Part shown: positions 17,558-26,165 of the stretch, one piece after another
How the letters are laid out: the number at the start of each line of letters is the position of its first letter
Numbering within the stretch: the stretch's first letter is position 1
Assembly (NCBI RefSeq): GCF_009696325.1
Contig: NZ_VUME01000017.1
Location: 1-34,661 of the forward strand
DNA from: Collinsella sp. WCA1-178-WT-3 (M1)
GTDB lineage: Bacteria; Actinomycetota; Coriobacteriia; Coriobacteriales; Coriobacteriaceae
DNA length: 34,661 nt
Reading direction: 5' to 3'
Position numbers and translations under genes: made by a program
Notes under the pieces: generated by a model
What the model saw: the letters and a program-made list of their open reading frames with translations, nothing else
The model's database searches: none
What the model was told of the DNA's origin: nothing

Positions 17558-17563
17558 ATTATA
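17558..17563 (-). promoter_or_regulatory. Putative -10 box of FHA gene A
   Basis: On the minus strand a perfect TATAAT lies in AT-rich DNA, about 57 bases upstream of the ATG. No good -35 box is spaced to it; a second -10-like GATAAT follows about 12 bases on. Transcription from here places the G10 run in the 5' leader. Confidence 0.5.
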
Positions 17564-17611
17564 GGCGCTTTGCAGCTCGATATGCTCGCCATGGGGCGCG
17601 GACGGTGTAAA

Positions 17612-17767
17612 TTGCTGCCAGAAGACAGCAAATTAAAAAGCGGAAAGCGGATTAATAAGCTGGGAAACGCGTTGGCAAGACCGTTGTGGGCAACATTTGG
17701 CATGATGTCGCTTTGGCTTTTGGTCACGGGGCCGTGCGGTACCATAAGCGTCAATGAACTTTGACGC
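17612..17767. other. Gene-free gap before mfd with two small inverted repeats
   Basis: No gene is supported. TTGCTG/CAGCAA (17612-17631) and GCGTCAA/TTGACGC (17748-17767) are perfect short inverted repeats. The second sits just before the terminator-like stem upstream of mfd. Confidence 0.4.
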
Positions 17768-17771
17768 ACGA

Positions 17772-17798
17772 CCCGCCGAGCTTGCCCCGGCGGGCTTT
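17772..17798 (+). terminator. Terminator-like hairpin upstream of mfd
   Basis: CCCGCCG (17772-17778) pairs with CGGCGGG (17788-17794), followed by CTTTT. No plus-strand gene ends just before it, so it may be an attenuator in the mfd leader or end a short RNA. Confidence 0.55.
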
Positions 17799-17824
17799 TG
17801 GCGTTGCGATGCCGGAGGAACAGC

Positions 17825-20800
17825 ATGCTCATTCACCGTATAGCCGCGCAGCTCTACACTGCCGAGGCCTTGCAGACCGTCGAGGCCGGGCTCGACGCCG
17901 GCGAGGATGTGACGCTGGCCGTGTCGCAGTCGGGCCGCACGCTTATGGCGGCTGCTCAGTTTGCGCGCCGCCCGCGCCCTACGGTCTACATTGTGAGCGG
18001 CGAGGACGCGGCCGATCGCGCCGCGCGCAGCCTTGCCGCCTACGTGGGCCTGGCGCACGTGTGCCGCTTTCCCGAGCGCAAGGACTATCCGTGGCGCGAG
18101 CAGGAGCCCGACGATGCCGTGGTGGCGCAGCGCTGCGAGGCTCTGGGGCGTATCGTGCGCGGGGACAACTGCATCATGGTTGCCTCGGCCCGCGCACTGC
18201 TGCGTTGCGTGCCGCCAGTCGAGAGCCGCTACTGGGAGTCCACGACCTTTGCGGTGGGCGAGGAGATTCCTTTTGACGAAGTGCCGCAGCGCCTGGTGGG
18301 CATGGGCTACACCAATGCCGGCGCCGCCGACGCACCCGGCCTGTTCCGCGTGCACGGCGACACCGTCGAGGTATTCCCCGCACAAGAGAAAGCGCCCGTG
18401 CGCATTGAGTTCTTTGGCGACGAAATTGATCGCATTCGCCGTATGGTGAGCTCTACGGGCCAAACCATCGGCAACGAGGACAGCATCGAGATCTTCCCGT
18501 GCCGCGAGCTGGCGCTTACCGACGAAGCCGTTCACAACATGCACGTGGCGCTCTATCGCGCAAGCCAGAGCGACAGCAAGCTGGCGGCGCTGCTCGAGAT
18601 GGTTGATGCGCGTATCGTCACACCCGAGCTCGACCGCTTTTTGCCGGTGATGTACGGCCAGACCGTGAGCCCGTTGGCGCACGTGAGCGGCAAGGCGCTT
18701 GTGGTTCTGTCCGAGCCGCGCTCGCTGTTCGACGACTGCCTGCGTGCCTACGAGGATATCGAGGCGCGCGCCGGCGAGGCGGGGATTGACCGCTTGGACG
18801 GCCTGTACGTGCGCGCCCAGCAGCTCGACTTTGGTGCTCAGCAGCGCCTGAACTACGTGAGCCTGATCCGCGCCGGCGGTGCGGTTACGGCAGAGCTCAA
18901 GATTGAGCAGCCGGCTATCGCAGGCTCGGACAACCGCTTTATGACGCGCGTTCAGGAAGTCGTGGGCAAGCGCTATGCCTGCGTGTTTGCCATTCCCGAC
19001 CGCGGAGCGCGCGAGTCGATGGAGCTCACCTTTGGCGACGAGGGCATTACCTTTGAGGAGTCGCTGACGGCCGCCCCCGAAAACGCCGGTGTTATTGGCG
19101 AGCGCGTACGCGTGGCAGCGGCAGATTCTGCCGACCGTGCTGCCCGCCAGGAGGCCCATGCCTCGATCCGCGAGCGCCGCGTCGATGCGCTCAACGCCCG
19201 ATCGCTCGAGGCGGGCGCCGCCCAGGCTGCCGCCGGTGCTGCCGTACCCACCATCTCGCGCGGACGCGTGACCTTTGTGGATGCTGCCCTGCCGCAGGGC
19301 GTGGTGGTGCCCGATGCCAACCTAGCCGTGTTCTCGATCGCCGATCTCAATGCCCGCATGGACGCCAACCGCGCGCGCAGCCGTCGCAAGGTGGACATTA
19401 CGCAGATCACGTTTCCGTTTAAGCCGGGCGACTACGTGGTACACGCCACTCACGGCATCGCGCTCTTTAGCGAGATCGCGCGCCAGGAAGTGGGCGGCAA
19501 GGAGCGCGACTACTTTTTGTTGGAATATGCCGACGGCGACAAGCTCTACGTGCCGCTCGAGCAGGTCGACCGCATCACGCGCTATGTTGGTCCCGACGGC
19601 GACAAGCCGCGCCTGACTAGGCTCAACACCGCCGACTGGACGCGTGCCACCAACAAGGCGCGCAAGAACGCCAAAAAGCTGGCGTTTGACCTGGTCGATC
19701 TGTATACGCGCCGCTCGTCGATTACCGGTATCGCCTGCCCGCCCGACACGCCCGAGCAAATCGAGATGGAGGAGAGCTTTCCTTACGACGAGACGCGCGA
19801 CCAGCTGGAGGCCATCGCCGACATTAAGGCCGACATGGAGGCGCCCAAGCCCATGGACCGCCTGCTGTGCGGCGACGTGGGCTTTGGCAAGACCGAGGTT
19901 GCCCTGCGCGCGGCGTTTAAGTGCGTGGACTCCGGCCGTCAGGTCATGGTGCTCTGCCCCACGACCATTCTGGCCCAACAGCACTACGAGACCTTTTTTG
20001 AGCGCTTTGCCCCGTTTGGCCTCGAGGTCGAGGTGCTCAGCCGCTTTCGCACGCCGGCGCAGCAGAAGCGCGCGCTCAAGGCGTTTGCCGAGGGCACGAT
20101 CGACGTGCTCATCGGCACGCACCGCCTGCTTTCGGCCGATGTGAACCCCAAGAACCTGGGTTTGGTGATCATCGACGAGGAGCAGCGCTTTGGCGTGCAG
20201 CACAAGGAGCAGCTCAAGAACCTGCGCGAGCAGATTGACGTGCTCACGCTTTCGGCAACGCCTATTCCGCGAACCATGCAGATGGCCACGAGCGGCGTGC
20301 GCGACATGAGCCTGATCACCACGCCACCGACCGGGCGCCGCCCCGTGATCGTGCACGTGGGGGAGTACGACCCCGACGTGGTGAGCGCGGCGATTCGCCT
20401 GGAGGTGGGCCGCGGCGGCCAGGTGTACTACGTGTCCAACCGCGTCAAGACCATCGACGACGCCGTGGCACGCGTGCACGAGGCCGCGCCCGAGGCGCGC
20501 GTGGGCGTGGCGCACGGCAAGATGAGCCCGCGCGAGGTCGAGGACGTGATGATCGAGTTTGCGACCAAAAAGATTGACGTGCTCATCGCCACGACCATCG
20601 TGGAGAGCGGCATAGACAACGCGACCGCCAACACGCTCATCATCGAGGATTCGCAGCGCTTGGGCCTGGCACAGCTCTACCAGCTCAAGGGCCGCGTGGG
20701 CCGTTCTGCCACGCAGGCCTACGCGTACTTTATGTTCCCGGGCGAGCTGCCGCTCACCGAGGAGGCTACGGCGCGCCTGACCGCACTCTCCGAGTTCCAG

Positions 20801-21457
20801 GACCTGGGCAGCGGCATGCGCATCGCCATGCGCGACCTGGAGATTCGCGGCGCCGGCTCGCTCATGGGCGCCGAGCAGCACGGCAACCTGTCGAGCGTGG
20901 GCTTTGACCTGTTTACGCAGATGCTGGGTCAGGCCGTGGCCGAGGCGCGAGGCGACGACGATGCCGGTGTGGAGGCCGCGAGCGTGGGTATTAACCTGCC
21001 GGCCGACTACTTCTTGTCCGAGGAGTACCTGCCGGCGGTGGATCAGCGCGTGCTCGTATACCGTAAGCTTGCGGCGGCCGAGGACCTGGAGAGCATCGAC
21101 GAGGTGCAGGAAGAGACCGAGGCCGCGCATGGCGAGCTGCCGTTGGCGGGACTCAACCTGTTCAATCGCGCGCGAATCCGCATTCGCGGCGAGCGCCTGG
21201 GGCTCGAGAGCGTTACGCTCAGCGGCGGTCGCATCACGTTTTTGGGCGTCGACGTTCCCAAGAAGGTGGCCTATGAGCTTAAGACCCGCTATGGAGCGGT
21301 GAACTTCCCCAAGAGCCGCAAACTGTCGGTGCCCTACAAGGCGGGCGCCGGCGCGGGTAGCGGCCTGGGTCGCGGTCTCGACGCCAACGACGGCACCGGC
21401 CCCGTGGCCGCGGCACTCATGCTGCTGCAGCAGCTGGGCACGTCCGACGATGACTAA
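17825..21457 (+). CDS. mfd: Transcription-repair coupling factor Mfd
   Basis: From ATG 17825 (RBS GGAGGAAC) the protein has 1210 residues, a normal Mfd length. The order is: UvrB-like N-terminal module (to about 350, with FRVHGDTVEVFP), a linker, the RNA-polymerase-interacting CarD-like domain (about 529-590, GDYVVHATHGIALF), a RecG-like helicase core with Walker A GDVGFGKTE (about 682) and DEEQ (about 783), and the C-terminal TRCF domain. Mfd pushes stalled RNA polymerase off damaged DNA and recruits UvrA. The PAP2 gene begins 56 bases later. Nothing in it looks broken. Confidence 0.97.
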   Translation: MLIHRIAAQLYTAEALQTVEAGLDAGEDVTLAVSQSGRTLMAAAQFARRPRPTVYIVSGEDAADRAARSLAAYVGLAHVCRFPERKDYPWREQEPDDAVVAQRCEALGRIVRGDNCIMVASARALLRCVPPVESRYWESTTFAVGEEIPFDEVPQRLVGMGYTNAGAADAPGLFRVHGDTVEVFPAQEKAPVRIEFFGDEIDRIRRMVSSTGQTIGNEDSIEIFPCRELALTDEAVHNMHVALYRASQSDSKLAALLEMVDARIVTPELDRFLPVMYGQTVSPLAHVSGKALVVLSEPRSLFDDCLRAYEDIEARAGEAGIDRLDGLYVRAQQLDFGAQQRLNYVSLIRAGGAVTAELKIEQPAIAGSDNRFMTRVQEVVGKRYACVFAIPDRGARESMELTFGDEGITFEESLTAAPENAGVIGERVRVAAADSADRAARQEAHASIRERRVDALNARSLEAGAAQAAAGAAVPTISRGRVTFVDAALPQGVVVPDANLAVFSIADLNARMDANRARSRRKVDITQITFPFKPGDYVVHATHGIALFSEIARQEVGGKERDYFLLEYADGDKLYVPLEQVDRITRYVGPDGDKPRLTRLNTADWTRATNKARKNAKKLAFDLVDLYTRRSSITGIACPPDTPEQIEMEESFPYDETRDQLEAIADIKADMEAPKPMDRLLCGDVGFGKTEVALRAAFKCVDSGRQVMVLCPTTILAQQHYETFFERFAPFGLEVEVLSRFRTPAQQKRALKAFAEGTIDVLIGTHRLLSADVNPKNLGLVIIDEEQRFGVQHKEQLKNLREQIDVLTLSATPIPRTMQMATSGVRDMSLITTPPTGRRPVIVHVGEYDPDVVSAAIRLEVGRGGQVYYVSNRVKTIDDAVARVHEAAPEARVGVAHGKMSPREVEDVMIEFATKKIDVLIATTIVESGIDNATANTLIIEDSQRLGLAQLYQLKGRVGRSATQAYAYFMFPGELPLTEEATARLTALSEFQDLGSGMRIAMRDLEIRGAGSLMGAEQHGNLSSVGFDLFTQMLGQAVAEARGDDDAGVEAASVGINLPADYFLSEEYLPAVDQRVLVYRKLAAAEDLESIDEVQEETEAAHGELPLAGLNLFNRARIRIRGERLGLESVTLSGGRITFLGVDVPKKVAYELKTRYGAVNFPKSRKLSVPYKAGAGAGSGLGRGLDANDGTGPVAAALMLLQQLGTSDDD

Positions 21458-21459
21458 CG

Positions 21460-21494
21460 GGTCGACGCCGTAAACGCCCCATTTGGGCAATCTG
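21460..21494. repeat. 35-nt intergenic block, copy 1
   Basis: It matches 34332-34366 at 28 of 35 positions, with the flanks GGTCGACGC, AAACGCCCC and GGCAATCTG identical and a variable centre. It lies between mfd and the PAP2 gene. Function unknown. Confidence 0.6.
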
Positions 21495-21513
21495 GTTCCA
21501 TCGAAAGGAAAGC

Positions 21514-22377
21514 ATGTTCGGGTACATTTATAAGAAAGATGCCGCTGCTATCGCGGTTATCCTTGCCCTCTGTCTGGGCGTGGGCAGTTTCTTCGATTAT
21601 CAGATCTCGAGCGCGCTGTTCAACATCGGCAGCGTGTACGGCCGCTTTATCGAGGCGGTCGGCGAGCTGCCGTTTGAGCTGACGGCGAGCGTCGCGGGCG
21701 TTATGCTCGTGCGCGCGGTGCGCCCCGACTCCAGGGGGAGCAAATGGCTCGCCGTGCTCGGCATCCTCGTCAATGTTGGCCTGACCGGCTATGAGATCGT
21801 TTCGTCCCTGAGGGTTGGCGGCAAACTCATCGCGGCTCAGTTGGTGCTGACGTTTGTGCTGGCCATCGTCGCCAACCTTATCGTCTATCGCCTCACGCGC
21901 ACGACCGAGCCCGACGAGCTCACACGCTGGGCGCTCATGGTGCTTGCCGTGTGGGTCGCTCAGGCCATCATCCTCAACGTGATCGTCAAGCCGCTGTGGT
22001 CGCGCCCGCGCATGCGCGTGATCGAGGTGACGCCGGGGCTCGAGTTTCAGCCGTGGTGGGTGATCGGCAACCCCGACAAGTGGGCCTATATTGCCGCCGG
22101 TGTAGTCAAGGACGGCTTTAAGTCGTTTGCGAGCGGACACACGGCGCACGCGGCGATCGGCCTTATGCTCGCCGGGCTTCCCGCAGCGGCCTTTAAGGAA
22201 AAGCCGTCGCGCCGTCGTGTGGTCTTTTGGACGGCGGCTGTGGTTGTGGCGTTCGTCGCGTTTGGCCGCATCGTGATCGGAGCGCACTTTTTGAGTGATG
22301 TGACCTGCGGTTTTGTTCTGGTGCTGGCACTTGAGTGCCTTGCCGCGCGCATTGCCTATCCCAGCGGCGTACAATAG
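21514..22377 (+). CDS. PAP2-family membrane phosphatase
   Basis: The protein has 287 residues with about six or seven hydrophobic segments. All three PAP2 signature motifs are visible: KPLWSRPR (159-166), SGH (207-209, with the catalytic histidine) and the third motif with Arg252, His258 and Asp262 (GAHFLSD). Family members dephosphorylate lipid phosphates such as undecaprenyl pyrophosphate or phosphatidic acid at the membrane surface, so a role in cell-wall lipid carrier recycling is plausible; the real substrate is not shown. The start has a GAAAGGAAAG ribosome binding site. The aldolase-like gene follows 45 bases downstream. Confidence 0.9.
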   Translation: MFGYIYKKDAAAIAVILALCLGVGSFFDYQISSALFNIGSVYGRFIEAVGELPFELTASVAGVMLVRAVRPDSRGSKWLAVLGILVNVGLTGYEIVSSLRVGGKLIAAQLVLTFVLAIVANLIVYRLTRTTEPDELTRWALMVLAVWVAQAIILNVIVKPLWSRPRMRVIEVTPGLEFQPWWVIGNPDKWAYIAAGVVKDGFKSFASGHTAHAAIGLMLAGLPAAAFKEKPSRRRVVFWTAAVVVAFVAFGRIVIGAHFLSDVTCGFVLVLALECLAARIAYPSGVQ

Positions 22378-22422
22378 CTCCGTTTGAATCATCTGGCCGA
22401 TACCCGGTAAGAGAGGATTGCC

Positions 22423-23448
22423 ATGCTCGCGTTCAACAACGATTATTCCCACGGCGCACACCCGGCGGTGCTGCAGGCGCTCGTCGACACCAATATGGAG
22501 CCACAGCCCGGATACGGTACCGATGCGCATACCGAGCGTGCCAAGCAGCTTATCCGCGAGGCCTGTCAGGCCCCCGATGCCGACGTGTTTTTTCTGGTGG
22601 GCGGCACGCAGGCCAACGCGACGGTGATCGACATGCTGCTCGCGCCGTACGAGGGCGTCGTTGCTGCCGAGACTGGCCACGTCGCCTGCCACGAGGCGGG
22701 CGCCATCGAGTTTGGCGGCCACAAGGTGCTCACCATCCCCGGCTACGAGGGCAAGATGCACGCCGAGGACCTTGAGAACTATATCCAGGTGTTCTACGAA
22801 AACGAGAGCTACGAGCACACGGTGTTTCCGGGTGCCGTGTACGTGAGCCTATCGACCGAGTACGGCACGCTGTACTCCAAGGCCGAGCTCGCGGCGATTC
22901 ACGCAGTGTGCCAGAAGCGCGAGATTCCGCTGTTTGTGGATGGCGCCCGCCTGGCCTATGCGCTGGCGGCCGATGAGTGCGACATTACCCTGCCCGAGCT
23001 GGCGCAGCTGTGCGACGTGTTCTACATCGGCGGTACCAAGTGCGGCGCGCTCTGCGGCGAGGCTGTGGTGTTCTGCGGTATGCACGCCCCGGCGCATCCC
23101 ATTCCGCGTATTAAGCAGCATGGCGCGCTGCTTGCCAAAGGCCGCCTGACGGGTGTGCAGTTTGAGGCGCTCTTTACCGACGGCCTGTATTTTGAGATTG
23201 GTCGCCAGGCGATCGAGACCGCTCAGGCGCTTCGTCGCGTGCTGCACGAGCGCGGCTACCAGTTCTTTTTGGAGACGCCGACCAACCAGCAGTTTGTGAT
23301 TCTGCCCAACGAGGACATGGCCCGCATTCGCGAGCATGCCTCGATTGAGTACTGGGAAAAGTACGACGAGACCCACACGGTGGTGCGCTTTTGCACCAGC
23401 TGGGCCACGACGCAGGAGGACATCGACGCGTTGGCGGCTGTCCTGTAG
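22423..23448 (+). CDS. Low-specificity threonine aldolase-like PLP enzyme
   Basis: The protein has 341 residues with a fold-type I PLP-enzyme layout. The N-terminal FNNDYSHGAHP resembles the substrate-contact start of threonine aldolases. His86 (ETGHVACHE) should stack on the cofactor ring, Asp173 (FVDGAR) should bind the pyridine nitrogen, and Lys206 (GGTKCGA) should form the Schiff base. These enzymes split threonine or allo-threonine to glycine and acetaldehyde. A related beta-eliminating lyase (tryptophanase/threonine aldolase group) is the main alternative. The RBS is AGAGAGGA. A strong terminator follows. Confidence 0.88.
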   Translation: MLAFNNDYSHGAHPAVLQALVDTNMEPQPGYGTDAHTERAKQLIREACQAPDADVFFLVGGTQANATVIDMLLAPYEGVVAAETGHVACHEAGAIEFGGHKVLTIPGYEGKMHAEDLENYIQVFYENESYEHTVFPGAVYVSLSTEYGTLYSKAELAAIHAVCQKREIPLFVDGARLAYALAADECDITLPELAQLCDVFYIGGTKCGALCGEAVVFCGMHAPAHPIPRIKQHGALLAKGRLTGVQFEALFTDGLYFEIGRQAIETAQALRRVLHERGYQFFLETPTNQQFVILPNEDMARIREHASIEYWEKYDETHTVVRFCTSWATTQEDIDALAAVL

Positions 23449-23466
23449 CCTGATGTAATGACAAGG

Positions 23467-23510
23467 GGCTGCCCTGCGCCTGAGCTTGGCGCAGGGCAGC
23501 CTTTGTTTTT
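23467..23510 (+). terminator. Terminator after the aldolase gene
   Basis: Perfect 14-bp arms GGCTGCCCTGCGCC (23467-23480) and GGCGCAGGGCAGCC (23488-23501) are followed by TTTG and TTTTT. Confidence 0.93.
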
Positions 23511-23526
23511 GAGGGGGAAGGGTTGT

Positions 23527-24117
23527 ATGACCGAAATGTCCGAGCCGACGATTCGCCTGGCGACGCCCGATGACGCACCATCGTTGCTTGCCATCTATGA
23601 GCCGTATGTGCGCCAGACGGCGATTACCTGCGAATACGAGGTGCCGAGCGTTGAGGAGTTCGCCGGGCGTATCGAGCGTACGCTCAAGCGCTACCCGTAT
23701 TTGGTGATGGAGCTGGACGGGCGTCCGGTAGGCTATGCCTATGTGAGCCCGCTCAACAGCCGCGAGGCATACGACTGGTCGGTCGAGACGTCGATCTACC
23801 TGGCGCGCGATGTGCGCCACGGCGGGCTGGGCCGCAAGCTGCACGATGCGCTCAAGCAATGCCTGATTGCGATGGGCATCACCAACATGTGCGCGCTCAT
23901 CGCCGTGCCGCACGACAAGGACGACGAGTACCTGACGCACAACAGCCAGGATTTCCATGCCCATATGGGATATCGCCTGGTGGGCACCTTCGATCGCTGC
24001 GCCCAAAAGTTCGGCCGCTGGTACGACATGTGCTGGATGGAGCTGGTCCTGGCTGAGCGCACACCCAACCAACCCAAACCAACCTGGTTCCCCGACCTTC
24101 CCAAACCTACCATTTAG
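23527..24117 (+). CDS. GNAT-family N-acetyltransferase (phosphinothricin acetyltransferase-like)
   Basis: From ATG 23527 (RBS GGGGAAGGG) the protein has 196 residues. IRLATPDDAPSLLAIYEPYV opens a standard GNAT domain, and the acetyl-CoA-binding turn lies in VRHGGLGRKLHDAL. The similarity is to the Pat/Bar branch, whose members acetylate amino-acid-like amines such as methionine sulfone or phosphinothricin. The substrate here is unknown. The last residues (LPKPTI) and the TAG stop lie inside a REP-like element, so the C-terminus was shaped by that insertion; the Pro-rich tail after residue 177 is probably not part of the fold. Confidence 0.85.
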   Translation: MTEMSEPTIRLATPDDAPSLLAIYEPYVRQTAITCEYEVPSVEEFAGRIERTLKRYPYLVMELDGRPVGYAYVSPLNSREAYDWSVETSIYLARDVRHGGLGRKLHDALKQCLIAMGITNMCALIAVPHDKDDEYLTHNSQDFHAHMGYRLVGTFDRCAQKFGRWYDMCWMELVLAERTPNQPKPTWFPDLPKPTI

Positions 24118-24140
24118 GGACAGGTTTATTTTGGCAGGTT
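24105..24140. repeat. REP-like element shared by two convergent gene ends
   Basis: The block contains GGGACAGGTTTATTTTGG and is closely similar to those at 31491-31535 (inverted) and 32167-32211. It holds the GNAT stop (24115-24117) and the first two bases of the complement of the GntR stop (24139-24141). Confidence 0.85.
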
Positions 24141-24861
24141 AGCCGATGGGTTCGATGTATTTGGCGCGGTCGGTGCGTTGGATGCGCTTGGAGACATGGA
24201 GCGGTCGGCCGTCGGTGTCGTAGACGTAGTCGGTGATCAGGATCAGCGCCTGTCCGCGCTCAACGTTGAGCAAAAACGCCTCGTTTTGCGAGGCGTAGCA
24301 CACCTCAAAGGTCTTATGCCCCTGTGCCGGTGCGCGATGGAACTCCTGTCGCAGCGTGGCGTAGAGCGAACCGTTGATATCGCGATCGATGAGCGTCTCG
24401 AAGCTTGGCGGCAGGTAGGTGGTCTCCAGGCACAGCGGCGCGTCGTCCAGGTAGCGCAGGCGGACAAGTTTGACGAGCTTGCTGCCCACGGCGGCGTCAA
24501 AGAACTTAGCTATGCTGCCGGCCGCCTTGGCAAAGCCCGAGTCCACGGTGCGCGTGGTGGGCTTCATGCCCTGGCCTTCGACCTGCTTGGTATAGCTCGA
24601 AAACACCAGGTTGTTCTCGTGGAGCGCGGGCGTGTCGGCCACAAAGGCGCCACGCCCGCGCTCGGTTCGCACCAGGCCCTCATCAACGAGCACCTTAAGG
24701 GCGTGGCGTACGGTGCTGCGTGACAGCCCCGATTCGTCCATGAGCTCCATCTCGGACGGCAGCTTGTCTCCGCGCGCATACGTGCCGGCAGCGATGCGAT
24801 CGCGCAGCGTGCCCGCCAAGCGCTCGTATTGGGTCAGTTTCTTTTTAGATGTGACGCCCAT
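24139..24861 (-). CDS. GntR/HutC-family regulator with UTRA domain (first)
   Basis: The protein has 240 residues from ATG 24861, preceded only by a weak ATAGG ribosome binding site. Residues about 10-75 are the GntR winged helix (KLPSEMELMDESGLSRSTVRHAL and the GRGAFV wing); residues about 95-235 form a UTRA ligand-binding domain, used by regulators of sugar and amino-sugar use such as FrlR. It is divergent from the SIS deglycase gene, so it most likely controls that gene and itself through the repeated TGTATGC half-sites in the shared 206-base region. The effector could be an Amadori product phosphate. Its stop codon abuts a REP-like element. Confidence 0.88.
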   Translation of the reverse strand: MGVTSKKKLTQYERLAGTLRDRIAAGTYARGDKLPSEMELMDESGLSRSTVRHALKVLVDEGLVRTERGRGAFVADTPALHENNLVFSSYTKQVEGQGMKPTTRTVDSGFAKAAGSIAKFFDAAVGSKLVKLVRLRYLDDAPLCLETTYLPPSFETLIDRDINGSLYATLRQEFHRAPAQGHKTFEVCYASQNEAFLLNVERGQALILITDYVYDTDGRPLHVSKRIQRTDRAKYIEPIG

Positions 24862-24883
24862 ATTGCCAACCTATATCTAACCT

Positions 24884-25028
24884 GTATGCTTACCTAAGCA
24901 AGCATGTATTTAATAAAACAATAAAACTGCTGGTAGCGAGCTACTGAAAACCACAGCAGCAAAATTTCTAAGACAAATATAGCATACAACTAGTCGACAT
25001 AACCAAAATATGTATGTAACTTGTATGC
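24884..25028. promoter_or_regulatory. Divergent regulatory region with TGTATGC half-sites
   Basis: TGTATGC-like half-sites occur at 24884-24889, 25010-25016 and 25022-25028, and in inverse form at 24899-24905 and 24982-24988. GCATACAA (24982-24989) and TTGTATGC (25021-25028) are a perfect inverted pair, and TGCTTA/TAAGCA (24887-24900) is a perfect palindrome near the GntR gene. This suggests binding sites for the first GntR regulator. Confidence 0.5.
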
Positions 25029-25067
25029 CTGTGATGAGCATCAAACGAGAAGAAAGGCTGATGCACG

Positions 25068-26060
25068 ATGACTACTCAGGAACAGGTTAAGGATGTCGTC
25101 TCCCAGGTTTTGGCCGACAAGGCAGACAAGGGCGGCATCAAGCGCGTCGTGTGGATTGGCGCCGGCGGATCCAACGGCGGTAACTATCCTGCCCAGTACT
25201 TTATGGAGCACGAGGCCACGCAGGTCGTGAGCTCCAGCTACACCAGCAACGAGTTCGCGCACGCCACCCCTGCCTACGTTAACGAGAACACCTTGGCCGT
25301 CGTCGTGTCCATGCGCGGCACCAAGGAGACTATCGTCGCCGCCCAGGTCGCCAAGGACCACGGCGCCAGCACCATCGCCATCTATGTCGACGAGTCCGCC
25401 CTCACCGAGGTCTGCGACTACAAGATCCAGTACGACAGCTTGGCCGTCGACGAGTCCTGCATGGGCCGCACCAACTCCGCCGTCGTGACCATGATCGCCA
25501 TGGAGCTCACGCAGCAGACCGAGGGCTATGCCGAGTACGAGACCGCCATGGCCGCCTTCGACTTGGTCGACCCCATCTATCGCAAGGCCGTCGAGTACAC
25601 CCGTCCGCTTGCTGCCAAGTGGGCCGAGCAGAACGCCGACAAGCCCTGCATCAACGTGATGGCTCAGGGTCCGCTCTTTGGTGCCGCCTACGTCTTTAGC
25701 ATCTGCAACGTGCAGGAGATGCTGCAGATCGACTCCTGCACCATCAACACCTGCGATTTCTTCCATGGCCCCTTCGAGATCCTGGACAAGCGTACCTCGC
25801 TGTTCCAGCTCATCAGCGTCGGCCGCAGCCGCTGCAACGACGAGCGCGGCATCCGCTTCGTCAACCAGTACGGTGGCGAGCGCGTCTATCAGCTCGACGC
25901 CAAGGAGCTCGGCCTCAACGACATCAAGGACAGCGTGAGCGAGTACTTCAACCACCTGATCTTCGCGCCGATCCTCAACAACGTCTACATGCGTGCACTC
26001 TCTGCCGTCACCCACAAGGACTATATGACGCGCCGCTACATGTGGAAGCTCGACTACTAG
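25068..26060 (+). CDS. SIS-domain sugar-amine deglycase (fructoselysine/glucoselysine-6-phosphate type), first
   Basis: The protein has 330 residues; the start follows AGAAAGG. Two SIS domains are present. The first has GAGGSNGG (31-38) and SMRGTKET (81-88), the phosphosugar-binding loops. FHGPFE, shared with the second SIS protein in this window, lies in the C-terminal half where catalytic residues of FrlB-type deglycases are expected, and the protein ends RRYMWKLDY. Such enzymes split fructoselysine-6-phosphate or glucoselysine-6-phosphate into lysine and glucose-6-phosphate. The transporter that would supply the substrate is the PTS at 27610-30211. GlmS-like isomerases are the main alternative, but no glutaminase domain exists. 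The exact sugar is not determined. Confidence 0.82.
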   Translation: MTTQEQVKDVVSQVLADKADKGGIKRVVWIGAGGSNGGNYPAQYFMEHEATQVVSSSYTSNEFAHATPAYVNENTLAVVVSMRGTKETIVAAQVAKDHGASTIAIYVDESALTEVCDYKIQYDSLAVDESCMGRTNSAVVTMIAMELTQQTEGYAEYETAMAAFDLVDPIYRKAVEYTRPLAAKWAEQNADKPCINVMAQGPLFGAAYVFSICNVQEMLQIDSCTINTCDFFHGPFEILDKRTSLFQLISVGRSRCNDERGIRFVNQYGGERVYQLDAKELGLNDIKDSVSEYFNHLIFAPILNNVYMRALSAVTHKDYMTRRYMWKLDY

Positions 26061-26097
26061 GGGATAGAGCGGCCTAACAGCTCGATGTCCTCATAAG

Positions 26098-26160
26098 TTG
26101 CGGTGGAATAGTTCCTGTTTGGGGGCTTGAAGCCTCTATTTAGGAACTATTTCACCGCAA
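26098..26160. repeat. Imperfect palindrome with 19-bp arms
   Basis: Arms 26098-26116 and 26142-26160 match with one mismatch; the loop contains an inner GGGGCTT/AAGCCT pairing. It sits just behind the first SIS gene and may act as its terminator although no T run follows. Confidence 0.7.
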
Positions 26161-26165
26161 CAGCC

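Noticed and set aside
17477-17764. A 95-codon plus-strand frame between FHA gene A and mfd
   Set aside because: It crosses the start of FHA gene A and the poly-C run, and lacks an RBS and any recognisable feature.
19322-21490. A 722-codon open frame on the minus strand inside mfd
   Set aside because: It is a shadow of mfd caused by high GC in third positions; no recognisable motif and no RBS.
21454-22818. A 454-codon minus-strand open frame
   Set aside because: It is antisense to PAP2 and the aldolase gene and has no motif.
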